Assembly: GCA_019415525.1 (NCBI GenBank)
Contig: DXZA01000050.1
Coordinates: forward strand, 1-64,000
Direction of reading: 5' to 3'
DNA: 64,000 bases
Origin: Tyzzerella sp.
GTDB taxonomy: Bacteria; Bacillota; Clostridia; Lachnospirales; Anaerotignaceae
Below the pieces are notes generated by a model. The model was not told the DNA's origin, ran no database searches, and saw nothing but the letters and a program-made list of their open reading frames with translations. The translations under genes were made by a program, and so were the position numbers. Of this stretch, positions 17,470-27,366 are shown in pieces (the first letter of the stretch is position 1; each line of letters starts with the position of its first letter).

Positions 17470-19416
17470 ATGATACATAAATATCCACATTTATCAAGTC
17501 CTATAACTATTGGAAATGTTACTTTTAGAAATAGAATGTTTTCAGCACCTATGGGTGGAACAGATATTACAAATGACGGCTGTATTGGTCCAAAATCAAC
17601 TGCTTTTTATGAATTAAGAGGAAAAGGTGGTGCTGGTGCTGTTACAGTAAGTGAATGTATGGTTCACCCAGAAACAGACGGTTCTCATGCATATCATCTT
17701 GATACATCTATTTTAAACTCTCTTGCATCAGCCACATATACAGCAGACGCTATAAGAAGACATGGAGCTATTGCAAGTATAGAATTATCCCATTCCGGTA
17801 TGTATGCAGGAACATATATGACAGATAAAACAAAGCAACATAATATGAACCAATGGGGTCCAAGTGATACAACACGTCCTGACGGAGTTCCTGTAAAAGC
17901 TCTTACAAAAGAAATGATTAAAGAAATAGTAAAATCATATGGAAAAGTTGCAGGTCTTGCAAAGCGTGCAGGCTTTGAAATGATTATGATACATGGCGGT
18001 CACGGTTGGCTTTTAAACCAGTTCTTTTCACCTTATTTTAACAAAAGAACAGACGAGTATGGTGGAAATATTGAAAATTGTTGTCGACTTGCTATTGAAG
18101 TACTTAAGGAAGTACGTGAAGCAGTTGGTGTTGGCTTTCCTATTGAATTTCGTTTAAGTGGTTCTGAATTATTTGAAGGCGGATATGATTTAGCATATGG
18201 CATTGAAATTGCAAAACAGATAGAGCCTTATATAGACCTTCTTCATGTTTCTGCTGGAACATATCAAAGAGGTTTTGGAGATACCCACCCTTCAATGTTT
18301 AAAGAACATGGTTGTAATGTATATCTTGCAGAAGAAATTAAAAAACATGTTTCTGTTCCTGTGGCAACAATAGGTGGTTTAAACGACCCAAAACAAATGG
18401 AAAAAATAATTGCTGAAGGAAAAGCTGATGTTGTATACATGGCAAGAGCACTTCTTGCTGACCCATTTCTTCCAAGAAAAGTTATGGCAAATAAAGATGA
18501 TGATATTGTAAAATGTCTTCGTTGTTTTACTTGTATGGCAGAGCGTGCTCAAACAGCAACAAGACGTTGTACAGTAAATCCTCTTATTGGACGTGAAATA
18601 GAAGGCTGTGAAATTACAAAAGCTCCTATATCGCAAAAAGTTGTAGTTGTAGGCGGTGGGCCAGCCGGACTTAAAGCTGCACATACAGCTGCTTTAAGAG
18701 GTCATAATGTTATATTATTTGAAAAAGAAGACACTCTTGGTGGAATATTAAAAAGCGAACAAGCTATTCCATTTAAATATGAAATGTATGAGCTTTCATT
18801 AACACTTGCAAAACAATGTAAAGATGTAAATGTTGATATAAGACTTAATACAGAGGCAACAAAAGAAATTGTAGAAAGTGAAAATCCTGATGCAGTAATT
18901 ATTGCTGCCGGTTCTGCCCCACTTGTTCCTCCAATTTCCGGACTTAATGGCAAAAATGTAGTTTTAGTAAATAATTACTATATTGAAAAAGATAAAGTTA
19001 GTGATGAAGTTATTGTTCTTGGTGGTGGACTTGCAGGTTCAGAGGCTTCAATACACCTTGCAAAAGAAGGTAAGAAAGTAACTATTGTTGAAATGAGAGA
19101 TGTTCTAGCACCTGATGCAAATATACGTCATCGTCCTTTACTTTTAAAAGAAATTGATAAATATGTAAATGTACATACAGGTCTTAAATGCGTTGAAGTT
19201 ACAGATAAAGGTGTATTATGCAAAGATAAAGAAAACAATGATGTATTTATAGAAGGAAAAACAGTTATATGTGCCCTTGGACAGAGAGCACGTAAAGATG
19301 TTGTGGAAAATCTCAGATACACAGCACCTTATGTAGCAGTTATAGGAGATTGTTCAAAAGTAGCAACAATTACAAATGCCATATATCAAGGATACCACGC
19401 AGCATTAGATATTTAA
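17470..19416 (+). CDS. Old-yellow-enzyme-family Fe-S flavoenzyme (2-enoate reductase / BaiCD / FldZ type)
   Basis: 648 residues in the layout of 2,4-dienoyl-CoA and 2-enoate reductases: an FMN TIM barrel (1-330), a [4Fe-4S] motif CLRCFTC at about 349-355 with a further Cys near 367, an FAD-binding Rossmann fold (VVVVGGGPAGLKAAHTA near 390) and an NAD(P)H-binding fold (VIVLGGGLAGSEAS near 515). Such enzymes reduce C=C bonds of unsaturated acids or steroid ketones in anaerobes. The bile-acid enzyme BaiCD and cinnamate reductase FldZ share this plan, but no bai or fld partner is nearby, so the substrate is open. A LysR gene precedes it. Confidence 0.88.
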   Translation: MIHKYPHLSSPITIGNVTFRNRMFSAPMGGTDITNDGCIGPKSTAFYELRGKGGAGAVTVSECMVHPETDGSHAYHLDTSILNSLASATYTADAIRRHGAIASIELSHSGMYAGTYMTDKTKQHNMNQWGPSDTTRPDGVPVKALTKEMIKEIVKSYGKVAGLAKRAGFEMIMIHGGHGWLLNQFFSPYFNKRTDEYGGNIENCCRLAIEVLKEVREAVGVGFPIEFRLSGSELFEGGYDLAYGIEIAKQIEPYIDLLHVSAGTYQRGFGDTHPSMFKEHGCNVYLAEEIKKHVSVPVATIGGLNDPKQMEKIIAEGKADVVYMARALLADPFLPRKVMANKDDDIVKCLRCFTCMAERAQTATRRCTVNPLIGREIEGCEITKAPISQKVVVVGGGPAGLKAAHTAALRGHNVILFEKEDTLGGILKSEQAIPFKYEMYELSLTLAKQCKDVNVDIRLNTEATKEIVESENPDAVIIAAGSAPLVPPISGLNGKNVVLVNNYYIEKDKVSDEVIVLGGGLAGSEASIHLAKEGKKVTIVEMRDVLAPDANIRHRPLLLKEIDKYVNVHTGLKCVEVTDKGVLCKDKENNDVFIEGKTVICALGQRARKDVVENLRYTAPYVAVIGDCSKVATITNAIYQGYHAALDI

Positions 19417-19422
19417 TTAAAT

Positions 19423-19457
19423 AAAAAAACAGCACAAAACATATGTGCTGTTTTTTT
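19423..19457. terminator. Bidirectional terminator
   Basis: Stem ACAGCACA/TGTGCTGT with a 7-base loop and A7/T7 flanks, placed between the convergent enoate reductase and ybjQ-like genes. Confidence 0.9.
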
Positions 19458-19460
19458 ATA

Positions 19461-19775
19461 TTAATCTATATATTTTACGGCTGTACCATAAACTAATATT
19501 TCTGATGCCCCTTGCACTATTGCTGAAGTTGTATACTTAACATTTACAATAGCATCTGCACTAAGACTTTCTGCTTTTTTAATCATTCTTTCTGTTGCAA
19601 TTTCTCTAGCTTCATCAAGCATTTCAGTATAACCTTCAAGCTCTCCACCAATAAGACCTTTAAAACTTGCACCAATATCTTTACCTATATTTTTTGACTG
19701 TACAACGCTTCCTGTCACTATACCAAGCATTTCAAATTTAGTTCCTTCAATATAATCAGTATTAACAATAAACAT
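19461..19775 (-). CDS. YbjQ/UPF0145 family protein
   Basis: 104 residues, the usual length. Family features include GIVTGSVVQSKNIGKD, a helix with EARE and RM, and the C-terminal ADAIVNVKYTTS segment. Proteins of this family form compact oligomeric rings of unknown role, sometimes annotated as heavy-metal binding. GGAGGTA precedes ATG. It is the last gene of the polA-to-ybjQ minus-strand run. Confidence 0.9.
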   Translation of the reverse strand: MFIVNTDYIEGTKFEMLGIVTGSVVQSKNIGKDIGASFKGLIGGELEGYTEMLDEAREIATERMIKKAESLSADAIVNVKYTTSAIVQGASEILVYGTAVKYID

Positions 19776-19804
19776 ATTGATACCTCCTTAAAATAATTAA
19801 TTAT

Positions 19805-20743
19805 TTATTTATTTTTAAGTTCATTTTCTATAAGCATATCAATAAAACTTGAAAAAGGATTTCCGCTTTTTTCAACAGCCTTTGGAAGTAAGCTTTTAAC
19901 CGTCATACCTGGTAATGTATTTATTTCAAGAACATAAACCTGTTCTTCAGAAACAATCATATCAACACAGCCATAGCCTTTTCCGTTAACTGCCCTAAAG
20001 ACTTTTTTTGCTATTTGCTTTATCATACTTTGAAGATAGTCTGGTAATGTTGAAATATCAGCAAAAGATGTTTCACTTTCATATTTTTCACTATAATCAT
20101 AAAATTTACCTTTTGTGCCTATATCAAGTACAGAAGTAACATTTAAAACACCATTTTTTTCAAATATACCACAAGTAACCTCTCTACCGGAAATAAATTT
20201 TTCAACTAATATATCATCATTCATTTCCTTTAATTTATCAATAGCCTCTGCCAATTCTTCAATATTGTTTACAACATAAATACCAATACTAGAACCGCCA
20301 TTATTAGGCTTTACAACAAGAGGAAAACCTATTTGAGTTATTTTGCCAAGAACTTCTGTATAATCATCATTTTTTCTTATAATAATATCTTGAGGTACAG
20401 GTATGTAATTAAGACGCATAATACTTTTTGATAAGTATTTATCCATTGATATGGCACTTCCAAGAACTTTACTGCCTGTATATGGTATATCAAGACATTC
20501 TAAAAGACCTTGTATTGCACCATTTTCACCGTCACCACCGTGAAGTGCTATAAATACAATATCCGGTTTTATTTTAATAATATTAGTAACCCATTCAGTA
20601 TCTTTTTTATTATGAGGCACTTCTATTTTTGAAACCTCATATTTTTCATAATCAATGTTTGAAAGTATTTTTTCTGCTGTCATAATGGAAACTTCTCTTT
20701 CAAGAGAGCTTCCTCCATAAAGAATAAGAACTTTAGTTTTCAT
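19805..20743 (-). CDS. ddl: D-alanine--D-alanine ligase
   Basis: 312-residue ATP-grasp enzyme that makes the D-Ala-D-Ala dipeptide of peptidoglycan. Visible motifs: YGGSSLEREVSI at the N-terminus, ALHGGDGENGAIQGLLE, PYTGSKVLGSAISMDK, FPLVVKPNNGGSSIGI and the C-terminal YVLEINTLPGMT with metal ligands. The ribosome site AAGGGTG is formed by the last codons of galT, whose stop lies 6 bases upstream. Confidence 0.95.
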   Translation of the reverse strand: MKTKVLILYGGSSLEREVSIMTAEKILSNIDYEKYEVSKIEVPHNKKDTEWVTNIIKIKPDIVFIALHGGDGENGAIQGLLECLDIPYTGSKVLGSAISMDKYLSKSIMRLNYIPVPQDIIIRKNDDYTEVLGKITQIGFPLVVKPNNGGSSIGIYVVNNIEELAEAIDKLKEMNDDILVEKFISGREVTCGIFEKNGVLNVTSVLDIGTKGKFYDYSEKYESETSFADISTLPDYLQSMIKQIAKKVFRAVNGKGYGCVDMIVSEEQVYVLEINTLPGMTVKSLLPKAVEKSGNPFSSFIDMLIENELKNK

Positions 20744-20749
20744 AAAAAG

Positions 20750-21724
20750 TCACACCCTTTTGCTTTTATAAAATTCTGCTGTATCTTCGGGCAAAACAGG
20801 ATTTATAAATGTTCCTGATGAAAACTCAAGACCGGCAAAATTGCCCATTCTTGGTATAATTTTAATATACCAATGAAAAAGTTTTCTGTTTTCATCTTTT
20901 GGACTATCCATAAAACATATATTATATGAAATATCATCATTTATCATAGCTACCCTTTTAACAGTATTATGGAATATTTTTGTTAAACTTTCCATATCAT
21001 CTTCTTTAAATTCTCCAAAAGATGAAATATGCTTTTTAGGAGCAATCCAAACTTCATAACTCATTTTAGGAGCATAAGGAACAAATGATATAAATCCGTC
21101 ATTCTCTTCAATAAGCCTTTTATTTATTTTTATTTCATGTTTTATTATATCACACATTACACAAGAATTATGTTCTTTTTTATAATTTAAAGCACATAGA
21201 AGTGTATCATTTTGAGTTTTACCCATAACAGGCATACCGGTAATTTGCCAATGAGAATGTACAATTGACATACCAGCTTCCGGCCCATTATTTTTAAATA
21301 TCTGAACATATTTTACAAAATCATTATTTGATATTTCATCAAAACGTAATTTTAAAGCATTTAATACATCAAGCATATGTTCAAATGTAAATTCATGTAT
21401 TTTTTGAAAGTGGTTAGGAGTATCAACAATTACTTCATGAACTCCATTTCCACTTATTTTTTCATATATGTCTTCGCAAAAAGTATCTTCAAATACATTA
21501 TCAAAAGCAGGATATTTATTAGAAAAAATCCTTATTGACCAATCCTCTTTATTTTGAAAAACAGCTTTTGTAGTTTCTTTTTCATTTCCTGGACAAAATG
21601 GACAAGTTTTATGACTATCTGCTTTAGGCTCACTTTTTTTAACAAAATCATATTGTCTTTTTCCTCTTTTTACTGCAAAAGACACCCATTCCCCTGTTAT
21701 TGGATTTCTTCTAAGCTCTGACAT
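20750..21724 (-). CDS. galT: Galactose-1-phosphate uridylyltransferase-family protein
   Basis: 324 residues of the HIT-superfamily nucleotidyltransferase fold. The N-terminus LRRNPITGEWV, the zinc pair CPFCPGNE, HSHWQ near residue 155 (bearing the catalytic His) and HWYIKIIPR in the C-terminal half are diagnostic. HSHWQ instead of the classical HPHGQ means a related sugar-phosphate nucleotidyltransferase (for example ADP-glucose phosphorylase type) is possible. No galK or galE is present here. Start taken at 21724, since the upstream in-frame ATG overlaps the ribosome site GGGAG. Confidence 0.82.
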   Translation of the reverse strand: MSELRRNPITGEWVSFAVKRGKRQYDFVKKSEPKADSHKTCPFCPGNEKETTKAVFQNKEDWSIRIFSNKYPAFDNVFEDTFCEDIYEKISGNGVHEVIVDTPNHFQKIHEFTFEHMLDVLNALKLRFDEISNNDFVKYVQIFKNNGPEAGMSIVHSHWQITGMPVMGKTQNDTLLCALNYKKEHNSCVMCDIIKHEIKINKRLIEENDGFISFVPYAPKMSYEVWIAPKKHISSFGEFKEDDMESLTKIFHNTVKRVAMINDDISYNICFMDSPKDENRKLFHWYIKIIPRMGNFAGLEFSSGTFINPVLPEDTAEFYKSKRV

Positions 21725-21753
21725 ATAAATCATCTCCCAAAAAACAAAAGCAT

Positions 21754-23361
21754 TTATTTTTTAATATACCAACTATAACAATTTTTAAAAATGTTTGTTG
21801 CTGTTGCCGAAATATCACCATTTATTCTATTATTAGCAAATATTGCTGAATTTCTATATACAATAGGTAAATATATAACTTCTTCTGCAACATATTTTTG
21901 AAGTGCAGAAAATGAATTTTTCATATCTTCATCATTAAATGAATTAGTACAAGCATTTAAAAATAAGTCTGTTTGTTCACTTGAGTATCCTGTAAAATTC
22001 ATACTTCCACCTGTACCTAAAAGATAAGTAAAATCAGGTATAATATTTTGCTCCACACCACCTATATAAATATCAAAATTATTATTTAAAAGTCTTTCTT
22101 GATATGTTGCAAAATCAACAGCCTCAACTGTGGCAGATATACCTATTGTTCTTAATTTTTCAGAAAGCTGTAAAGCAACTTGTTTTCTTTCTTCATTTTC
22201 AGAATTAACAAGTATATTAAACTGTAAAACTTCATTAAGTTCATTAGTAGTTCTTTCTCGTATTCTGTCATTATTACCATCAATCCAACCGGATTGCTCA
22301 AGAATTGTTTTTGCTTGGTCTAAGTCATATTCATATTTTGTAGCTTCACTTTCATAAAGCCAAGAAGAAGGATTGACTATTGTATTTGCAACTTGTGCAT
22401 GAGATAAATAAACACTTTCTGCTATTTCTTCTTTAGGTAATGCATATGCTATAGCTTTTCTTAAATTTTTATCCTGAAAAAGAGTTTTATTCCAATTAAA
22501 GGCTACATAATCAATATAATTTGTTGGATATTCGAATATTTGTTTATTGCTACTTGTGCCATATTTGCCCATTTCTGTTACATTAGCATATACTACATCA
22601 ATTATACCTTGGTCAAAAGAATAAAGGTCTGTATCTTTATTCGGTGTTATATTTACACATACATCATTTGTTGCAGCAGTTTTTCTAAAGCTATTATCAG
22701 TTTTTACAAGTCGTAATTCCTTTGCTGGTGTAAAGCTTTTAAAACCATAAGCACTATTTCCCATAGGTTCTAAGTTTTTATCTTCAATTTTACCACTTCC
22801 ATAATATGATGAAGATATAATAGGAAATGTAAGATAATATATATTACCGCTATATGCCCTTGAAAATGTTATACTTACATTAAGTTCACCATTTTTTGTA
22901 CAAGACACTATATTATTACCACACTCTTTATAAACAGAATTTTCAGATGAACTTTTTATTGTATTTACAGAAAAAACAACATCGTCAGAAGTAATTTTTC
23001 TTCCATTATGCCAATAAAGATTATCTTTTATTTTTATAGATAATGTTCTTCCATCTTCTGAAAAAGCCCAACTTTCTGCTATTGAAGGCTGTGGTTTAAA
23101 TGTTTCATCAATAGCAACAAAAGGCTCAAACATAAGTTTAAGAATATTATCAACAGATTCATCTTCATTAGTAAGAGGGTTAAGATTTTGTGTTGTTCTC
23201 ATAGAAAGAACTATCTCGTTTTTAGACTCACTACTTTCACTACTTGTTGTATTTTCTACTACAATAGAATTATCTGTTGTTTGGCTATTATTTTTATCTC
23301 CACTACAACCACTAAAAATAAATATTGCAAGAGCCGCCAACAGAGCAATTTTTTTATTCAT
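21754..23361 (-). CDS. Peptide/solute-binding lipoprotein, ABC family 5 (OppA/DppA type)
   Basis: 535 residues. Signal peptide with lipobox FSGC and lipidated Cys19, then a Ser/Asn-rich linker and a family-5 binding fold: ESWAFSEDGRTLSIKIKDNLYWHNG, DVVFSVNTIK and an AYALPKEEI segment. It should present oligopeptides or other solutes to an ABC permease at the membrane, but no permease or ATPase gene lies in this window. It sits between the lytic transglycosylase and galT, so murein peptide capture is one guess only. Confidence 0.9.
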   Translation of the reverse strand: MNKKIALLAALAIFIFSGCSGDKNNSQTTDNSIVVENTTSSESSESKNEIVLSMRTTQNLNPLTNEDESVDNILKLMFEPFVAIDETFKPQPSIAESWAFSEDGRTLSIKIKDNLYWHNGRKITSDDVVFSVNTIKSSSENSVYKECGNNIVSCTKNGELNVSITFSRAYSGNIYYLTFPIISSSYYGSGKIEDKNLEPMGNSAYGFKSFTPAKELRLVKTDNSFRKTAATNDVCVNITPNKDTDLYSFDQGIIDVVYANVTEMGKYGTSSNKQIFEYPTNYIDYVAFNWNKTLFQDKNLRKAIAYALPKEEIAESVYLSHAQVANTIVNPSSWLYESEATKYEYDLDQAKTILEQSGWIDGNNDRIRERTTNELNEVLQFNILVNSENEERKQVALQLSEKLRTIGISATVEAVDFATYQERLLNNNFDIYIGGVEQNIIPDFTYLLGTGGSMNFTGYSSEQTDLFLNACTNSFNDEDMKNSFSALQKYVAEEVIYLPIVYRNSAIFANNRINGDISATATNIFKNCYSWYIKK

Positions 23362-23376
23362 TGTGTCACTTCCTTA

Positions 23377-23949
23377 TTACTCAAATCCATATAGCTTTTC
23401 ATATATTATTATATTTGCATTTACTTTTTTTACATAATTGTTGGTTTCCTCAAAAGGTATAGAATGTAAAGTCATACCATCATGACTATAACTTTCATCA
23501 TCAAGCCAACCTGATACATGACCGCTTCCTGCATTATATGCAGAAAGCACAGTATCCTGTTGTCCTTCAAATTGGTCATTAAGCTTATTTATGTACCAAC
23601 AACCTATTTTTATATTAATTTCAGGGTCAAAAAGCATATCAGGTGTAAAATTTTCTATACCTAACTCTTTTGCACCCCATTCACCTGTTGTATCCATTAT
23701 CTGCATAAGACCTTTTGCCCCTCTATATGAAAGTGCATCTTTATCAAAGCTGCTTTCAACATTTATCATAGCACATATAAGAGATTTTTCGATATTATAC
23801 TCTTTGGAATATTTATCGATTATACTTTCATATTTTAAAGGAAACAAATATTTAGGTACTGCATAATATCTAAAAGCAACAGCACCTATTATACATATAA
23901 TACAAAACACAATAAAAGTTTTTATTTTCTTTTTAAAAGAAAAAAACAT
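23377..23949 (-). CDS. Lytic murein transglycosylase (SLT domain)
   Basis: 190 residues. One N-terminal membrane segment (about 11-30) anchors an extracellular SLT domain. The catalytic Glu65 is in NVESSFD, followed by GAKGLMQIMDTTGEW, DPEINIKIGCWYI and LSAYNAGSGHVSGW, the full set of family motifs. It cuts glycan strands with formation of anhydro-muramic ends. It is 18 bases downstream of coaE. Confidence 0.93.
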   Translation of the reverse strand: MFFSFKKKIKTFIVFCIICIIGAVAFRYYAVPKYLFPLKYESIIDKYSKEYNIEKSLICAMINVESSFDKDALSYRGAKGLMQIMDTTGEWGAKELGIENFTPDMLFDPEINIKIGCWYINKLNDQFEGQQDTVLSAYNAGSGHVSGWLDDESYSHDGMTLHSIPFEETNNYVKKVNANIIIYEKLYGFE

Positions 23950-23967
23950 TTTATATACTACCTCACA

Positions 23968-24552
23968 TTATTTTAAAATTTCGTCTAATTGTTTTTTTAT
24001 AAAGTCTAAATCTTTGCTGTTATCAATTATAATATCAGCATATTTTTTATATTCATCCCAAGGTTTTTGAGATGCAATTCTTTTTTTTGCAAGTTCAAAA
24101 GTAATATTATCTCTTTTAACAATTCTTTCTGCCCTTACGTTTTCATCACAATACACAACCCATACTTTATCACATCTATCTACAAGGTCGGCTTCTATAA
24201 GTAAAGGGGCATCTATAATTATTCTTTTATATATTCCTTTATCTTCGGCATATTTTATTTCATTTTCTATTTCATTTCTTATATGCTTATGAGTACATTT
24301 ATTTAAAAATTTAAGTTTTTCACTATCAGAAAAAACCTTTTCCCCTAATTTTTTTCTTATTATTTCTCCATTTTCATCAAGTATTTCATTTCCAAAATAC
24401 TCAACTATTTCAAAGTATGCAGGATTTCCTTTAAGTATTATTGTATGGGCTATTTTATCACAATCTATTATAAAAGACTGTCTTTTTGCAAGTTCCATAG
24501 AAACAACACTTTTTCCACTACCTGTTCCACCTGTCAAACCTATTATTTCCAT
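23968..24552 (-). CDS. coaE: Dephospho-CoA kinase
   Basis: 194 residues, last step of coenzyme A synthesis. P-loop GLTGGTGSGKS at 5-15, CDKIAH, the DAPLLIEA lid region and the C-terminal IIDN segment match the family. Start chosen at 24552 behind AAGGGGAATTTTTT; a longer open frame into polA lacks any ribosome site. polA ends 14 bases upstream, an arrangement often seen in Firmicutes. Confidence 0.95.
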   Translation of the reverse strand: MEIIGLTGGTGSGKSVVSMELAKRQSFIIDCDKIAHTIILKGNPAYFEIVEYFGNEILDENGEIIRKKLGEKVFSDSEKLKFLNKCTHKHIRNEIENEIKYAEDKGIYKRIIIDAPLLIEADLVDRCDKVWVVYCDENVRAERIVKRDNITFELAKKRIASQKPWDEYKKYADIIIDNSKDLDFIKKQLDEILK

Positions 24553-24565
24553 AAAAAATTCCCCT

Positions 24566-27208
24566 TTATTTTGCTTCGAACCAATTTTTGCCTGTATGCA
24601 TATCAATATCAAGTGTTGTTTTAAGATGAACGGCATTTTCCATTTCATATTTAAGTATTTTCTGTACTTCTTCCACTTCATCATTATATGCATCAATAAG
24701 AAGTTCGTCGTGTACTTGAAGTATAAGCTTTGATTTCATATTTTTAGCCTTAAGAGCGTTATATACTTTAACCATAGCTATTTTTATAATATCGGCAGCA
24801 CTTCCTTGTACTGGCATATTCATTGCAACTCTTTCACCAAATGAACGCACATTAAAATTACCTGATTGAAGTTCCGGCATAGCACGTCTTCTTTCAAATA
24901 TTGTTGAAACATAGCCTTTTTCTTCGGCATCTTTTATAGTTTTATCTATATATGTTTTAATTTTAGGATATTTTTCAAAATATCCCTTTATATAGTCCTC
25001 AGCCTCTTTTCTTGTTATATCCAAATCCTGACTTAAACTAAAAGCGCCTATACCATAAACTATACCGAAATTAACAGCCTTAGCATTTCTTCTTTGTAAA
25101 GGTGTAACTTCATCAAAAGGTATATTAAACACCTGTGATGCTGTAAGTCTGTGTATATCCTGATTATTTCTAAATGCATTTATAAGTGTTTCATCACCGG
25201 AAATATGAGCAAGAACACGAAGTTCAATTTGTGAATAGTCAGCATCTATAAAGCATCTGTTTTCATCAGAAGGTATAAAAACTTTTCTAAGTTCACGACC
25301 AAGTTCAAGACGCACAGGTATATTTTGTAAATTAGGCTCTGTTGAACTTATTCTACCTGTTGCAGTAACAGTCTGATTAAATGTTGAATATATTTTATCA
25401 GTTTTTTCATCTATAACATTTAAAAGACCGTCTACATAAGTACTTTTAAGTTTTGCAAGCTGTCTGTAATATAATATTTTTTCAACAATAGGATTTTCAT
25501 ATTTAAGTTTTTCCAAAACATCAGCAGCAGTTGAATAACCTGTTTTTGTTTTCTTACCACCTTTAAGCCCCATTTTTTCAAAAAGCATAACTCCAAGCTG
25601 TTTTGGAGAATTTATATTAAACTCCTCACCTGTAATTTCATAAATTTCATTTGTAATACTTTCTATTTTCTCAGAAAGCATATCACCATAATCGTTAAGG
25701 GCTTTTCTATCAACTTTTATACCCTCATTTTCCATATCAGCAAGTACATGCATAAGTGGAAGTTCTATTTCATAATAAAGTGTATGCTGTCCGTTTTTTT
25801 CAATTTCTGCTCTTATTATATCAGCACCATCATAAAATGTTTTTGCACATCTAGCCATAAAATCACTAGCTGTTTTTAAATCTAATGCATCAATTGAAAC
25901 TTTACTTTTACCTTTTCCAAAAATTTCTTCAAAAGAAGGATATGTTAATTTTAAATATTCAGAAGCAATATCATTATATTCATAGTTTTCACGAGTAGGA
26001 TTTAAAATATATCCACCAAGAGCAGTATCAAAAACGATACCCTCCATTTCAATATTTTTCGTTCTTAATAAACGTATATCTTTTTTAACATTATTACCTA
26101 CTTTACTATATTCCTTTGAAGTTAAAAATTCATTAAAATACTTAATAACTTTTTCTTCACCATATGCAACAGCACCACTTGTGCCACTATATACAGAAAT
26201 ACATTTTATAGTACTATCTTCTTCATAAAGATAATATGAATACTCTGCATTTTTATCAAGATTAGAAGTATATTTTTCAATATCATTTTCATTTTCAAGA
26301 ATAACATAAAAATTTTCAGGTACATTTGAAACATTGTTATTTCCTTCAAAACGACTATAATGGCTTTTGAATTCAAGTTTTTTAAACATTTCATATGCTT
26401 CATTATTAAACATATTTTCAGTTGTCATTGTGTTTTTATCAAATTCAATGTCCATATCACGTATTATTGTTGCAAGGAATTTAGAAAGTCTTGCTTGTTC
26501 TTGAAACTCAATTAAATTTTCAGAAGCCTTTTTAGGTTTAATTTCAGAAGCGTGAGAAATAGCATTTTCAATATCTCCATATTCTTTTATTATTTTAGCT
26601 GCTGTTTTTTCCCCTATACTAGGCACTCCCGGTATATTATCGGAAGCATCTCCCATAAGTGCTTTCATATCTATAAATTGTAATGGTGTTACACCGTATT
26701 TTTCAATTACATCATCTTCAAAATAATCTTCAACCTCAGTTTTTCCGCCTTTTGTTTTTGGAATTTTAACCTTAAGATTTTTTCCTGCAATCTGTAAAAG
26801 GTCTCTATCCCCAGAAACAACAACAGGCTGTATACCTTGTTCCTCTGCCTTTTTTGAAAGTGTTCCAAGAATATCATCAGCCTCAAAACCTTCACATTCA
26901 AATATTTTTATTCCCATTTTTGAAAGAAGTTCTTTAAGTATAGGCATTTGCTGACGAAGTTCTTCCGGCATACCTTTTCTTGTACCTTTATACTCTTCAA
27001 ACTTTTTATGTCTAAATGTAGGTGCGTGAAGGTCAAAAGCAACACCTATATAGTCCGGTTTTTCATCATCAATAAACTTAAATATTATATTTAAAAAGCC
27101 ATATATTGCACCTGTATAAACTCCTTCAGAGTTTGTAAGATTAGGTAAGGCATAAAACCCCCTATTTGCAATACTATTGCCATCTATAAGCATAACTTTT
27201 TCTGTCAT
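24566..27208 (-). CDS. polA: DNA polymerase I
   Basis: 880 residues used in repair and Okazaki fragment processing. Domain order: 5'-3' FEN-type exonuclease (1-290, GDRDLLQIA, SDNIPGVPSIGEKTA), a 3'-5' exonuclease-like domain (300-470) in which the expected Asp-x-Glu metal site is not recognisable, so proofreading is probably lost, and the polymerase domain with DADYSQIELRVLAHISGD near 654, RRNAKAVNFGIVYG and VHDELL. AGGAGG precedes ATG. First gene of the run to ybjQ. Confidence 0.96.
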   Translation of the reverse strand: MTEKVMLIDGNSIANRGFYALPNLTNSEGVYTGAIYGFLNIIFKFIDDEKPDYIGVAFDLHAPTFRHKKFEEYKGTRKGMPEELRQQMPILKELLSKMGIKIFECEGFEADDILGTLSKKAEEQGIQPVVVSGDRDLLQIAGKNLKVKIPKTKGGKTEVEDYFEDDVIEKYGVTPLQFIDMKALMGDASDNIPGVPSIGEKTAAKIIKEYGDIENAISHASEIKPKKASENLIEFQEQARLSKFLATIIRDMDIEFDKNTMTTENMFNNEAYEMFKKLEFKSHYSRFEGNNNVSNVPENFYVILENENDIEKYTSNLDKNAEYSYYLYEEDSTIKCISVYSGTSGAVAYGEEKVIKYFNEFLTSKEYSKVGNNVKKDIRLLRTKNIEMEGIVFDTALGGYILNPTRENYEYNDIASEYLKLTYPSFEEIFGKGKSKVSIDALDLKTASDFMARCAKTFYDGADIIRAEIEKNGQHTLYYEIELPLMHVLADMENEGIKVDRKALNDYGDMLSEKIESITNEIYEITGEEFNINSPKQLGVMLFEKMGLKGGKKTKTGYSTAADVLEKLKYENPIVEKILYYRQLAKLKSTYVDGLLNVIDEKTDKIYSTFNQTVTATGRISSTEPNLQNIPVRLELGRELRKVFIPSDENRCFIDADYSQIELRVLAHISGDETLINAFRNNQDIHRLTASQVFNIPFDEVTPLQRRNAKAVNFGIVYGIGAFSLSQDLDITRKEAEDYIKGYFEKYPKIKTYIDKTIKDAEEKGYVSTIFERRRAMPELQSGNFNVRSFGERVAMNMPVQGSAADIIKIAMVKVYNALKAKNMKSKLILQVHDELLIDAYNDEVEEVQKILKYEMENAVHLKTTLDIDMHTGKNWFEAK

Positions 27209-27366
27209 TTGTATCCTCCTAAAACAATTTATATAAACATATTTAAAATATGGGTATCTTAATTATTATACACCATTTGATATAATATTAATAATAAATT
27301 TTTCTTAAATAAACTATACTTTTTTAGTCATATTTATGATACAATAAAACAAAAAATGAGTTTTTT

